Part shown: piece by piece, positions 1-4,554 of the stretch | How the letters are laid out: each line of letters starts with the position of its first letter | How positions within the stretch are numbered: position 1 is the first letter of the stretch | Source of the DNA: Acidobacteriota bacterium | Lineage (GTDB): Bacteria; Acidobacteriota; Blastocatellia; Pyrinomonadales; Pyrinomonadaceae | Reading direction: 5' to 3' | Length of the DNA: 5,985 bases | Assembly (NCBI GenBank): GCA_005790265.1 | Contig: SXVE01000070.1 | Span: 1 to 5,985 of the forward strand | Notes under the pieces: model-generated | Told to the model about the DNA's origin: nothing | Databases searched by the model: none | What the model saw: the letters and a program-made list of their open reading frames with translations, nothing else | Program-made: the position numbers and the translations under genes

Positions 1-15
1 ACTTCGAATTTTCAT

Positions 16-44
16 TTGACTTGTCCGTTGCCGTCATTTAGAAT
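16..44 (+). promoter_or_regulatory. sigma70-type promoter of the tRNA-Pro gene
   Basis: A TTGACT -35 box lies at 16-21 and a TAGAAT -10 box at 39-44, separated by exactly 17 bp. Each differs from the sigma70 consensus at one position. A start near 51 would leave a leader of about 10 nt before the tRNA, which is normal for a stable-RNA gene. Boxes and spacing are seen directly; activity is inferred. Confidence 0.72.
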
Positions 45-60
45 CTGTAACTTGACTTAG

Positions 61-137
61 CGGGGCGTGGCTCAGCCTGGTAGAGCGCACGGTTCGGGAC
101 CGTGAGGTCGGATGTTCAAATCATCTCGCCCCGACCA
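61..137 (+). tRNA. tRNA-Pro, anticodon CGG
   Basis: This is a complete 77-nt cloverleaf. The acceptor stem CGGGGCG pairs perfectly with CGCCCCG (127-133), followed by discriminator A134 and an encoded CCA (135-137). The D stem is GCTC/GAGC. The anticodon stem CACGG/CCGTG closes the loop TTCGGGA, giving anticodon CGG, which reads the proline codon CCG. The variable loop has five bases (105-109). The T arm GGATG/CATCT with loop TTCAAAT includes one G-U pair. The AGCCTGGTA D loop matches bacterial tRNA-Pro. The gene has its own promoter and terminator, so it looks monocistronic. No integrase or repeated tRNA 3' end is seen, so nothing suggests use as an integration site here. Confidence 0.98.
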
Positions 138-143
138 CTTTCC

Positions 144-177
144 AAAAAAGAGATATCTTTACGATATCTCTTTTTTT
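144..177 (+). terminator. intrinsic terminator after tRNA-Pro
   Basis: GAGATATC (150-157) and GATATCTC (163-170) form a perfect 8-bp stem around the loop TTTAC. Six A's (144-149) precede it and seven T's (171-177) follow it, so the A and T tracts extend the pairing. It begins seven bases after the CCA end. The symmetry would let it act in both directions. Confidence 0.87.
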
Positions 178-417
178 GTTTTGCGATTTGTATTTGCTAA
201 TCAAACTGACAATCAGCGGTGCAAATTAAAGCTTTCGCTGTTCGTCGCTTTTGCGCTAAAGTATTAACAGACGACGTTGCCGAACCGAAAACTGCGGCAA
301 CGAAATCGTTCTTGATAACTCGGCAAATCGTATTTGCATCCCCTTTTGAGTTAAAAGAAAAATCACTTTTTTTATCCATTCGACTAATTTATTCGGAAAA
401 AAGGAGACTCATCATCT
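178..417 (+). promoter_or_regulatory. leader region of the M28 peptidase gene
   Basis: These 240 bases separate the tRNA terminator from the peptidase start. Open frames on both strands have no supporting Shine-Dalgarno sequence, and the plus-strand one runs on into the peptidase in another frame, so I see no gene. The clearest element is a hairpin at 271-309. CGTTGCCG (275-282) pairs with CGGCAACG (295-302) around a 12-base loop, and ACGA (271-274) pairs with TCGT (306-309) across an AAA bulge. The promoter is unclear: TTGAGT at 346-351 has only T-rich sequence at -10 distance. The ribosome-binding site AAGGAG (401-406) stands 11 bases before the ATG. Confidence 0.45.
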
Positions 418-2958
418 ATGACTCGCTTGCTCGTTCGCCGCAAATTATATCTCCGGTTGTTTTTATTTGTCGGTTTGCCGCTTTTGGCGCTGACAGTCGT
501 TTTCGGTTCGATAAAGTCGTTAGCCGAATCGCATAAAAGTTCGGCGGCACAGCAAATCGCGAACGACGATGCGGCGAAAACATCGTCCGTCGGCTGGATT
601 ACGGTTGACGCGCGCGAGTTCGCTCATCTGAAAAAATTTATCGGTGAGTCGGACGATAATCAGTTAAACGCGCTCGAAACGCGCGGCAGCCTTTCGATCT
701 TCCAACTCGGCGAACAGCAAATTCTCGAATTATCGAGAAATATGCACGACGAATTTAATAAATGCGGCGGCTTCGTCTGGCACGAAACTCTCGCCGACGC
801 GCAGGCGGCGCTCGTCGAAAATGCGCGCGCTGATGCGGCGCAGCAAGCCGTCGCCTACACGATTGATAATTACGCGAACGTTCAGCCGCTGATCGCCGAA
901 TCGAAAGAAGCGCAAATTCGGGAAACAATTATTCGACTCTCAACCGATTACCCGAATCGCCGGTTCAATCAGCCGAGCGGAATGGCGTCGGCGGCGTGGA
1001 TAAAAAATAAGTGGACGCAGCTCGCCGCCAATCGCAGCGACGTTTCGGTCGAATATTTCGTTCATCCGGAAACGACTTCGCCGCAGCCTTCAATCATTTT
1101 AACCGTGCCGGGAACCGTTTTCCCGAACGAAGTTGTCGTGCTCGGCGGACATCAGGATTCGATTAATTTGAACGGTCCGACATTTAACGCGCCCGGCGCT
1201 GACGACGACGCTTCGGGAATCGCGAGTCTGACCGAAGCCATTCGCGTTTTGCTCGCTAAAAATTTTCGCCCGCAGCGAACCGTCAAGTTTATGGCTTATG
1301 CGGCGGAAGAAATCGGTTTGCGCGGCTCGAACGAAATCGCCGCCGATTTCCAGCGGCGCGGCGTTAATGTCGTCGGCGTTTTGCAGCTCGATATGACGAA
1401 TTACAAAAGCGTGAGCAGCGCCGCCGATATTGCGATTATTACCGATTTAACCAACGCCGCGCAAAACCAGTTTGTGCGCGATTTAATCACGACTTACCAA
1501 CCGAGTTTGACCGTAACAACTTCGACTTGCGGTTATGGATGTTCCGATCACGCTTCGTGGAACAATAAAGGTTATGCCGCTTCATTTCCGTTTGAAGGCG
1601 CGCGTTCAAACCCGAATATTCACTCGGTCAACGACACGCTCGAACAAATGGGCAACAACGCCGCGCACGCCGTCAAGTTTACAAACATCGCTCTTTCTTA
1701 TGTCGGCGAATTGGCAAAAGGAACGCTCGGCGCGACGAGCACGACGCCGACGCCAACCGTCACGCCGTCGCCGACTGCAACGCCAACTCCAACTCCGACA
1801 CCGACACCGGCGACAAGAAGAAACGTCGCGCTTGCGGCAAACGGCGCGAATGTCTCCGCTTCGAGCGATTCGGGCGCCAGTTATGCGCCCGCGCTCGCGA
1901 TTGACGGCAACCGCACTTGGGCGGCGAGCGCCGGTTGGCGCGACGGCACGGCAAATAATTTTCCCGATTGGCTGCAGGTGAATTTCGATTCGATTAAAAC
2001 GATTAATGAAATTGACGTTTACGCCGTGCGCGACGACTACACTAATTACGATGAACCGACCGCCGATACGAAATTCAGTCTTTACGGCATCACGGATTTC
2101 GACGTGCAGTATTGGGACGGATCAAACTGGGCAACTGTTTCCGGCGGCAGCGTTAGAAACAACGATAGAGTGCTGACGAAAATCGTTTTTTCGGCGATCT
2201 CAACATCACGAATACGAATCGTTGTTAACAGCGGGCAATCCGGTTACAGCCGCATCGTCGAACTCGAAGCGTGGAGCGGCGGAATCGTAACTCCGACGCC
2301 GACGCCAACTCCGACCATAACGCCAACGCCTACAATAACGCCAAACCCGACGCCGACTGCAACTCCGGCGACGCCGACACCGACGCCGAGCGTGCGAATT
2401 AACGTCGCCGCCGCATCAAACGGCGCGGTTGCCACCGCTTCAACCGATTCGGGCACCGCTTACGCCGCTTCGGGCGCGATTAACGGCAGCCGCGTCTGGG
2501 CAAACGGAGCGGGTTGGCGAGACGGCACGCCGAACGTTTTTTCCGATTGGCTGCAAGTGGATTTCGCCGCCGCGCGCACTATCAACGAAGTGCGCGTTTA
2601 CGCCGTGCGCGATGACTACACTAATTTTGAAGAACCGACCGCTGACACAAAATTCAGTCTTTACGGCATCACGGATTTCGACGTGCAGTATTGGGACGGC
2701 GTCAATTGGGCAACCGTGCCGAACGGAAGCGTCACGAACAACGACAAAGTTCTGACAAAAATCACTTTTTCGCCGATAACAACCGGAAAAATCCGCGTGG
2801 TCGTCAACAATGGTCAATCCGGTTACAGCCGCATTGTCGAACTCGAAGCGTGGAGCGGCGACGGCGGCAATTCGTTAACTTCATCTGAAGCTCGCAGTTC
2901 GACTTTCGGCGATTGGATGTCGAGCGTTTTGTTTTACATCAAAACGCAGTTGTTTTAA
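418..2958 (+). CDS. secreted M28 (leucyl-type) aminopeptidase with two discoidin-like domains
   Basis: This 846-residue exported zinc aminopeptidase probably removes N-terminal residues from peptides outside the cytoplasm. An RR/K-rich n-region and hydrophobic stretch (about 12-30) form a signal peptide, possibly cut after SLA36. A putative propeptide follows, then the M28 domain (about 150-435). It closely resembles Vibrio proteolyticus aminopeptidase. By motif the metal ligands are H245 (GGHQDS), D263 (GADDDASG), E298, D325 (LQLDMTNY) and H402 (NIHSVND), with general base E297. The C371-x3-C375 pair matches that enzyme's disulfide. E298-D325 and D325-H402 spacings (27 and 77) match the remembered family numbering. 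TP-rich linkers (443-465 and 625-658) precede two F5/8-type-C/discoidin-like domains (469-621 and 662-814), likely for carbohydrate or surface binding. A 32-residue tail has no recognised sorting signal. The in-frame stop at 385-387 and AAGGAG support the start. The gene converges on queD. Confidence 0.95.
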   Translation: MTRLLVRRKLYLRLFLFVGLPLLALTVVFGSIKSLAESHKSSAAQQIANDDAAKTSSVGWITVDAREFAHLKKFIGESDDNQLNALETRGSLSIFQLGEQQILELSRNMHDEFNKCGGFVWHETLADAQAALVENARADAAQQAVAYTIDNYANVQPLIAESKEAQIRETIIRLSTDYPNRRFNQPSGMASAAWIKNKWTQLAANRSDVSVEYFVHPETTSPQPSIILTVPGTVFPNEVVVLGGHQDSINLNGPTFNAPGADDDASGIASLTEAIRVLLAKNFRPQRTVKFMAYAAEEIGLRGSNEIAADFQRRGVNVVGVLQLDMTNYKSVSSAADIAIITDLTNAAQNQFVRDLITTYQPSLTVTTSTCGYGCSDHASWNNKGYAASFPFEGARSNPNIHSVNDTLEQMGNNAAHAVKFTNIALSYVGELAKGTLGATSTTPTPTVTPSPTATPTPTPTPTPATRRNVALAANGANVSASSDSGASYAPALAIDGNRTWAASAGWRDGTANNFPDWLQVNFDSIKTINEIDVYAVRDDYTNYDEPTADTKFSLYGITDFDVQYWDGSNWATVSGGSVRNNDRVLTKIVFSAISTSRIRIVVNSGQSGYSRIVELEAWSGGIVTPTPTPTPTITPTPTITPNPTPTATPATPTPTPSVRINVAAASNGAVATASTDSGTAYAASGAINGSRVWANGAGWRDGTPNVFSDWLQVDFAAARTINEVRVYAVRDDYTNFEEPTADTKFSLYGITDFDVQYWDGVNWATVPNGSVTNNDKVLTKITFSPITTGKIRVVVNNGQSGYSRIVELEAWSGDGGNSLTSSEARSSTFGDWMSSVLFYIKTQLF
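1744..1812 (+). repeat. TP-repeat linker 1 within the M28 peptidase gene
   Basis: This low-complexity stretch of ACG/ACT and CCG/CCA codons encodes residues 443-465, almost entirely Thr-Pro pairs with occasional Val, Ser and Ala. Such linkers are flexible or semi-extended and commonly tether binding domains to secreted bacterial enzymes. Here it joins the catalytic domain to the first discoidin-like domain. Confidence 0.9.
1822..2280 (+). repeat. discoidin-like module, copy 1
   Basis: This encodes residues 469-621 of the M28 protein. It aligns with copy 2 at a constant offset of 579 bases (193 codons) with no gap; a hand count gives about 113 identities in 153 residues. The 50 bases at 2071-2120 are identical to 2650-2699. 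Motifs shared by both copies are GWRDGT, DWLQV, YAVRDDYTN and GQSGYSRIVELEAWSG. These fit an F5/8 type C jelly-roll fold. Confidence 0.9.
2290..2391 (+). repeat. TP-repeat linker 2 within the M28 peptidase gene
   Basis: This encodes residues 625-658, a Thr-Pro repeat with Ile, Asn and Ala substitutions, longer than linker 1. It separates the two discoidin-like modules. The near-repetitive DNA could expand or contract by slippage in multiples of six bases without breaking the frame. Confidence 0.9.
2401..2859 (+). repeat. discoidin-like module, copy 2
   Basis: This encodes residues 662-814 and is the tandem partner of the module at 1822-2280, of equal length with no indels. Divergence is concentrated in the first third. 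The central FSLYGITDFDVQYWDG and C-terminal GQSGYSRIVELEAWSG stretches are unchanged, pointing to conserved fold or ligand positions or to recent exchange between copies. Confidence 0.9.
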
Positions 2959-3026
2959 GTTGAACAGCAACTGAAATCAACTCGCCGCAGTCGATTTTCG
3001 GAGCTCACGAAATTCAACAATCAATC

Positions 3027-3070
3027 AAAAAGAGGAAAAGTTCCGAAAATTCAGAACTTTTCCTCTTTTT
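3027..3070. terminator. bidirectional terminator between the peptidase gene and queD
   Basis: The 17-base arms at 3027-3043 and 3054-3070 are perfectly complementary around a 10-base loop (3044-3053). The outer five pairs are A/T tracts, so the RNA from either strand ends in a U-run. It lies 69 bases after the peptidase stop and 38 bases after the queD stop, where it would end both convergent transcripts. Confidence 0.92.
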
Positions 3071-3107
3071 ATAAAGCGCAACTGCGAAAAGCGCGGAAAG
3101 CTCGTGT

Positions 3108-3491
3108 TTATTCGACTTGATAAGTCGCGATGCTCGTCGGCGTTTCGTAACAGCGAACTTTCCAGACCTTTACGCGATCATCGTCAACGCGCGCGGCGAT
3201 ATACTCCAAAATATACCGCGCCAGATTTTCCGCCGACGGATTGAGTTCTTCATCAAACGGCGGCAATTCATTGATATTGCGATGATCGAGATATTTAACG
3301 ATTTCGTCTGCCGCTTTTTTCAAATCGCCGAAATCAATCAAAAGCCCGATGTTGTTAAGTTCCGCGCCGCGCGCGAAAATCTCGATTTTATAATTGTGTC
3401 CGTGCAAATTTTCGCATTTCCCTTTATAACCGCGCAGCTGATGCGCGCTCGAAAAATTGCGTTCAATCATTACTTCGTAGAAACTGCTCAT
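3108..3491 (-). CDS. queD: 6-carboxy-5,6,7,8-tetrahydropterin synthase (QueD)
   Basis: QueD converts 7,8-dihydroneopterin triphosphate to 6-carboxy-tetrahydropterin, an early step towards preQ0 and queuosine, in the cytoplasm. The 127-residue product has the usual family length. Zinc ligands are H17 (SSAHQL), H30 and H32 (NLHGHNY). C26 four residues before HGH is the catalytic cysteine of the QueD motif C-x3-HGH, arguing against PTPS-III, which lacks that Cys. Also present are LIDFGDLK, LDHRNIN (D69 and H70) and CYETPTSIATY with E116. A longer reading frame reaches 3632, but its extra 47 residues are AT-rich, hydrophobic and unlike the family. GGAGAAG nine bases before ATG 3491 fixes the start. 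No queC, queE or queF lies nearby, so it is an isolated gene. It converges on the peptidase gene. Confidence 0.95.
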   Translation of the reverse strand: MSSFYEVMIERNFSSAHQLRGYKGKCENLHGHNYKIEIFARGAELNNIGLLIDFGDLKKAADEIVKYLDHRNINELPPFDEELNPSAENLARYILEYIAARVDDDRVKVWKVRCYETPTSIATYQVE

Positions 3492-3500
3492 CTTAAAATA

Positions 3501-3507
3501 CTTCTCC
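3501..3507 (-). promoter_or_regulatory. ribosome-binding site that fixes the queD start
   Basis: The minus strand reads GGAGAAG here, nine bases before ATG 3491-3489. This choice trims an unlikely N-terminal extension from the longer open frame. The upstream DNA to about 3640 is AT-rich and has no confident promoter; TTAAAA-17-TTTAAA is the best of several weak -35/-10 candidates on this strand. Confidence 0.8.
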
Positions 3508-3625
3508 GTTAGCTTTTTGTTCGCCCGAAAATTTGTTCTGAAAATGTTCAAAATACAAATCTGACAATAGTTTAAATAATAAATCCAAATAAATTTTAAC
3601 AGTTTGACAGGGCGAAAAAAAGTTA

Positions 3626-3654
3626 TTGACAACTGATTTTTGATGTGTTAGGGT
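3626..3654 (+). promoter_or_regulatory. possible sigma70-type promoter
   Basis: A perfect TTGACA (3626-3631) is followed 17 bases later by TAGGGT (3649-3654), which keeps the important T, A and final T of a -10 box. A second TTGACA lies 22 bases upstream (3604-3609) without a matching -10. A start near 3661 would give a transcript running into the 41-codon ORF and the terminator at 4039-4085. The region is AT-rich, so chance matches are possible. Confidence 0.42.
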
Positions 3655-3730
3655 CTAGTGAAATTACCGACGACTGATAAGAGATTATTTAAGGGGAAAA
3701 GTGCAGGAAAATTAAATTCTGTATTTTTAA

Positions 3731-3856
3731 ATGTCTCTTGAAAAACTATTGAGATGTTTTGACACTTCTGAGGTGCGCCGATTGATTCAGGATTTTAGTT
3801 TTCTTGAATTTAAGGATTGCCCCCAAAACTCAAAACAATTTTCCATCAATTATTAG
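3731..3856 (+). CDS. possible 41-residue small protein, unrecognised
   Basis: ATG 3731 directly follows an in-frame TAA and runs to TAG 3854-3856. The product begins MSLEKLLRCFDTSEVRRLIQ. Its first 27 residues have hydrophobic positions (L3, L6, L7, F10, V15, L18, I19, F22, L25) spaced as in amphipathic helices with charged residues between, giving a protein-like composition. I see no signal peptide and no motif I can assign. Against it: no Shine-Dalgarno close to the ATG (the nearest purine run is over 20 bases upstream), and codon use is AT-rich, unlike the flanking genes. It may be a real small gene, a fragment of a decayed larger gene, or a chance ORF inside a non-coding RNA. It sits between the possible promoter and the plus-strand terminator. 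Confidence 0.25.
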   Translation: MSLEKLLRCFDTSEVRRLIQDFSFLEFKDCPQNSKQFSINY

Positions 3857-3920
3857 TGAGAATTAATTTTGCTCTATGTCGGTTATTTTTTGTTTACTTG
3901 AGACACACTCCCAACGACAG

Positions 3921-3942
3921 AATTCTTCTGCGAAGAATTTTT
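3921..3942 (+). terminator. weak terminator-like hairpin
   Basis: AATTCTTC (3921-3928) and GAAGAATT (3932-3939) form an 8-bp stem with a three-base loop. Together with the following bases they give five T's (3938-3942). GAGAC (3900-3904) and GTCTC (3945-3949) could form an outer helix. Only three G-C pairs support the inner stem, so it may be simply part of a longer RNA fold. Confidence 0.3.
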
Positions 3943-4038
3943 ACGTCTCGGTCAAACGGCTTCCATCATCTGATCGCAAAGCTGTGACGACCAAATCAAA
4001 AAACGTCATAAAAGATTATCAGGTTTACTTTTTACTTG

Positions 4039-4085
4039 AGCTTCAACCTCGTCTTAACAAGACGGCTTGAGGCTTTAGTTTTTTT
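4039..4085 (+). terminator. plus-strand intrinsic terminator
   Basis: An outer helix AGCTTCAA (4039-4046) with TTGAGGCT (4067-4074), eight pairs including one G-U, encloses a 6-bp helix CGTCTT/AAGACG (4050-4055/4059-4064) with loop AAC. A CCT/GC internal loop lies between them. Then come TTAG and seven T's (4079-4085). No confident gene precedes it, so it marks the end of some unannotated transcript, possibly one starting near 3661. Confidence 0.6.
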
Positions 4086-4092
4086 AAATTAC

Positions 4093-4115
4093 AGAACAAA
4101 ACGCGAGTTTGTTCT
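4093..4115 (+). other. hairpin with GNRA-type loop
   Basis: AGAACAAA pairs with TTTGTTCT (4108-4115). Allowing one bulged A adds a C-G pair and closes a GCGA tetraloop of the GNRA class. There is no T-run after it on the plus strand. It lies between two facing terminator-like hairpins and may be part of the same folded region. Confidence 0.35.
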
Positions 4116-4131
4116 AAACCCGTTGAGATGC

Positions 4132-4166
4132 AAAAACCCGGTTGATAACGTCAATTATCAACCGGG
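4132..4166 (-). terminator. minus-strand terminator-like hairpin
   Basis: CCCGGTTGATAA (4137-4148) and TTATCAACCGGG (4155-4166) are perfect 12-bp complements around a six-base loop. On the minus strand the GC-rich foot is followed at once by five T's (complement of 4132-4136), the layout of an intrinsic terminator. On the plus strand there is no T-run, but GTTGAG (4122-4127) and CTCAAC (4173-4178) could close an outer helix around it. No annotated minus-strand gene lies upstream, so it would end an unrecognised leftward transcript. Confidence 0.5.
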
Positions 4167-4179
4167 CGCAGGCTCAACA

Positions 4180-4242
4180 TTTTGAAACGGAATGTTTCAA
4201 AAGATGCGACCGTACAATCTGCATCTTAGGACATTCCGTTTC
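4180..4242. other. segment with two mutually exclusive stem-loops
   Basis: In fold A, TTTTGAAAC (4180-4188) pairs with GTTTCAAAA (4194-4202), nine pairs around GGAAT. In fold B, GAAACGGAATGT (4184-4195) pairs perfectly with ACATTCCGTTTC (4231-4242). Fold B encloses an inner 7-bp helix AAGATGC/GCATCTT (4201-4207/4221-4227). The folds share bases 4184-4195, so they compete. The same holds on the minus strand, where the segment would directly precede the terminator-like hairpin at 4166-4132. This could be a non-coding RNA, a regulatory switch or the core of a small repeat element. Confidence 0.4.
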
Positions 4243-4417
4243 TCAAAACAAGCAAAGTAAAAATGAGTTCATATTTCGGGTCTGTCTCTCGGCGTCTTTA
4301 ACAGCGTCGGAGCCGCAACTCTTTGATGTTCGATCTCTTTTTAACTTTCAAACTGCAGCAACATACGTTTGGTAAGTTTAATAAATTCAGCAAATAGCTA
4401 ATTTACAAAGGAACATA

Positions 4418-4505
4418 TCGCATAAGTATAAAACCGGCTTTCTCTGCGAACGCGACGGCAGGAGCGCTTCGGAAAGCGTAAAAAGCAAAGGGTTAATTTA
4501 TGCGA
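4418..4505 (+). ncRNA. possible structured 5' leader of the beta-helix gene
   Basis: TCGCATAA (4418-4425) pairs perfectly with TTATGCGA (4498-4505) and encloses a nested set of short helices. These are AACC/GGTT (4432-4435/4491-4494), GCTTT/AAAGC (4437-4441/4482-4486), CTCTGC with GCAGGAG (4442-4447/4458-4464, one bulged G), and CGCTT/AAGCG around CGGA (4465-4478). Together they would form a three-way junction about 50 bases before the start codon, a typical place for a riboswitch or other cis-regulator. I do not recognise a known class. One caution is TATAAA at 4427-4432 with TTTACA 19 bases upstream: if that is the promoter, transcription would start inside the fold and exclude the closing helix. 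Confidence 0.35.
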
Positions 4506-4540
4506 AGTTCCAAATTGCTTATCTCAAATTACACAAAAAC

Positions 4541-4545
4541 AGGAG
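4541..4545 (+). promoter_or_regulatory. ribosome-binding site of the beta-helix gene
   Basis: AGGAG lies nine bases before ATG 4555. It decides against the upstream ATG at 4500 (another frame, no Shine-Dalgarno) and against the in-frame ATG at 4600, which has no purine-rich site before it. Confidence 0.85.
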
Positions 4546-4554
4546 AAACTAGAG

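Larger units (their letters stand above)
3492..4554. other. AT-rich, hairpin-dense intergenic region
   Basis: This stretch separates queD from the beta-helix gene and has no confident protein gene. Base composition is clearly more AT-rich than the flanking genes, and the GCG/CGC-rich codon style disappears. It holds a possible promoter (3626-3654), a 41-codon ORF, a plus-strand terminator (4039-4085) and a GNRA-capped hairpin (4093-4115). These are followed by a minus-strand terminator-like hairpin (4132-4166), a segment with alternative foldings (4180-4242) and a possible folded leader (4418-4505). About 4251-4417 shows no structure I trust; no ORF in it has a start and Shine-Dalgarno. It may be a remnant of acquired or interspersed DNA, but no mobile-element gene or flanking duplication is visible. 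Confidence 0.6.

Noticed and set aside
61..177. tRNA gene as an attachment site for a genomic island
   Set aside because: No integrase gene and no second copy of the tRNA 3' end are seen in the window.
197..379. Minus-strand ORF of 60 residues in the peptidase leader
   Set aside because: No convincing start context or recognisable protein features, and it crosses the leader hairpin.
3492..3632. Longer N-terminus for QueD, starting at 3632
   Set aside because: The extra 47 residues are AT-rich and hydrophobic and absent from the family, and GGAGAAG sits correctly before ATG 3491.
3893..4040. Direct repeat TTTACTTGAG (3893-3902 and 4031-4040)
   Set aside because: Ten AT-rich bases occurring twice in an AT-rich region is weak. 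No extension of identity flanks either copy.
3876..4070. Plus-strand ORF of 64 residues
   Set aside because: There is no ribosome-binding site, a hairpin lies inside it, its stop lies within the terminator stem and its composition is not protein-like. It may lie in a transcript but I would not call it a gene.
4093..4250. Integron attC site, CRISPR repeat or retron RNA
   Set aside because: There is no integrase, no spaced direct repeats, no cas gene and no reverse transcriptase in the window. The hairpins differ from one another in sequence.
4142..4375. Plus-strand ORF of 77 residues
   Set aside because: It begins with TTG inside the 12-bp hairpin, has no Shine-Dalgarno and runs through the alternative stem-loops, so it is better explained by RNA or DNA structure.
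4430..4495. c-di-GMP-I (GEMM) riboswitch
   Set aside because: GGCA and GCAAAG words occur in the right order, but the conserved pairing around them and the second hairpin of that class are missing.
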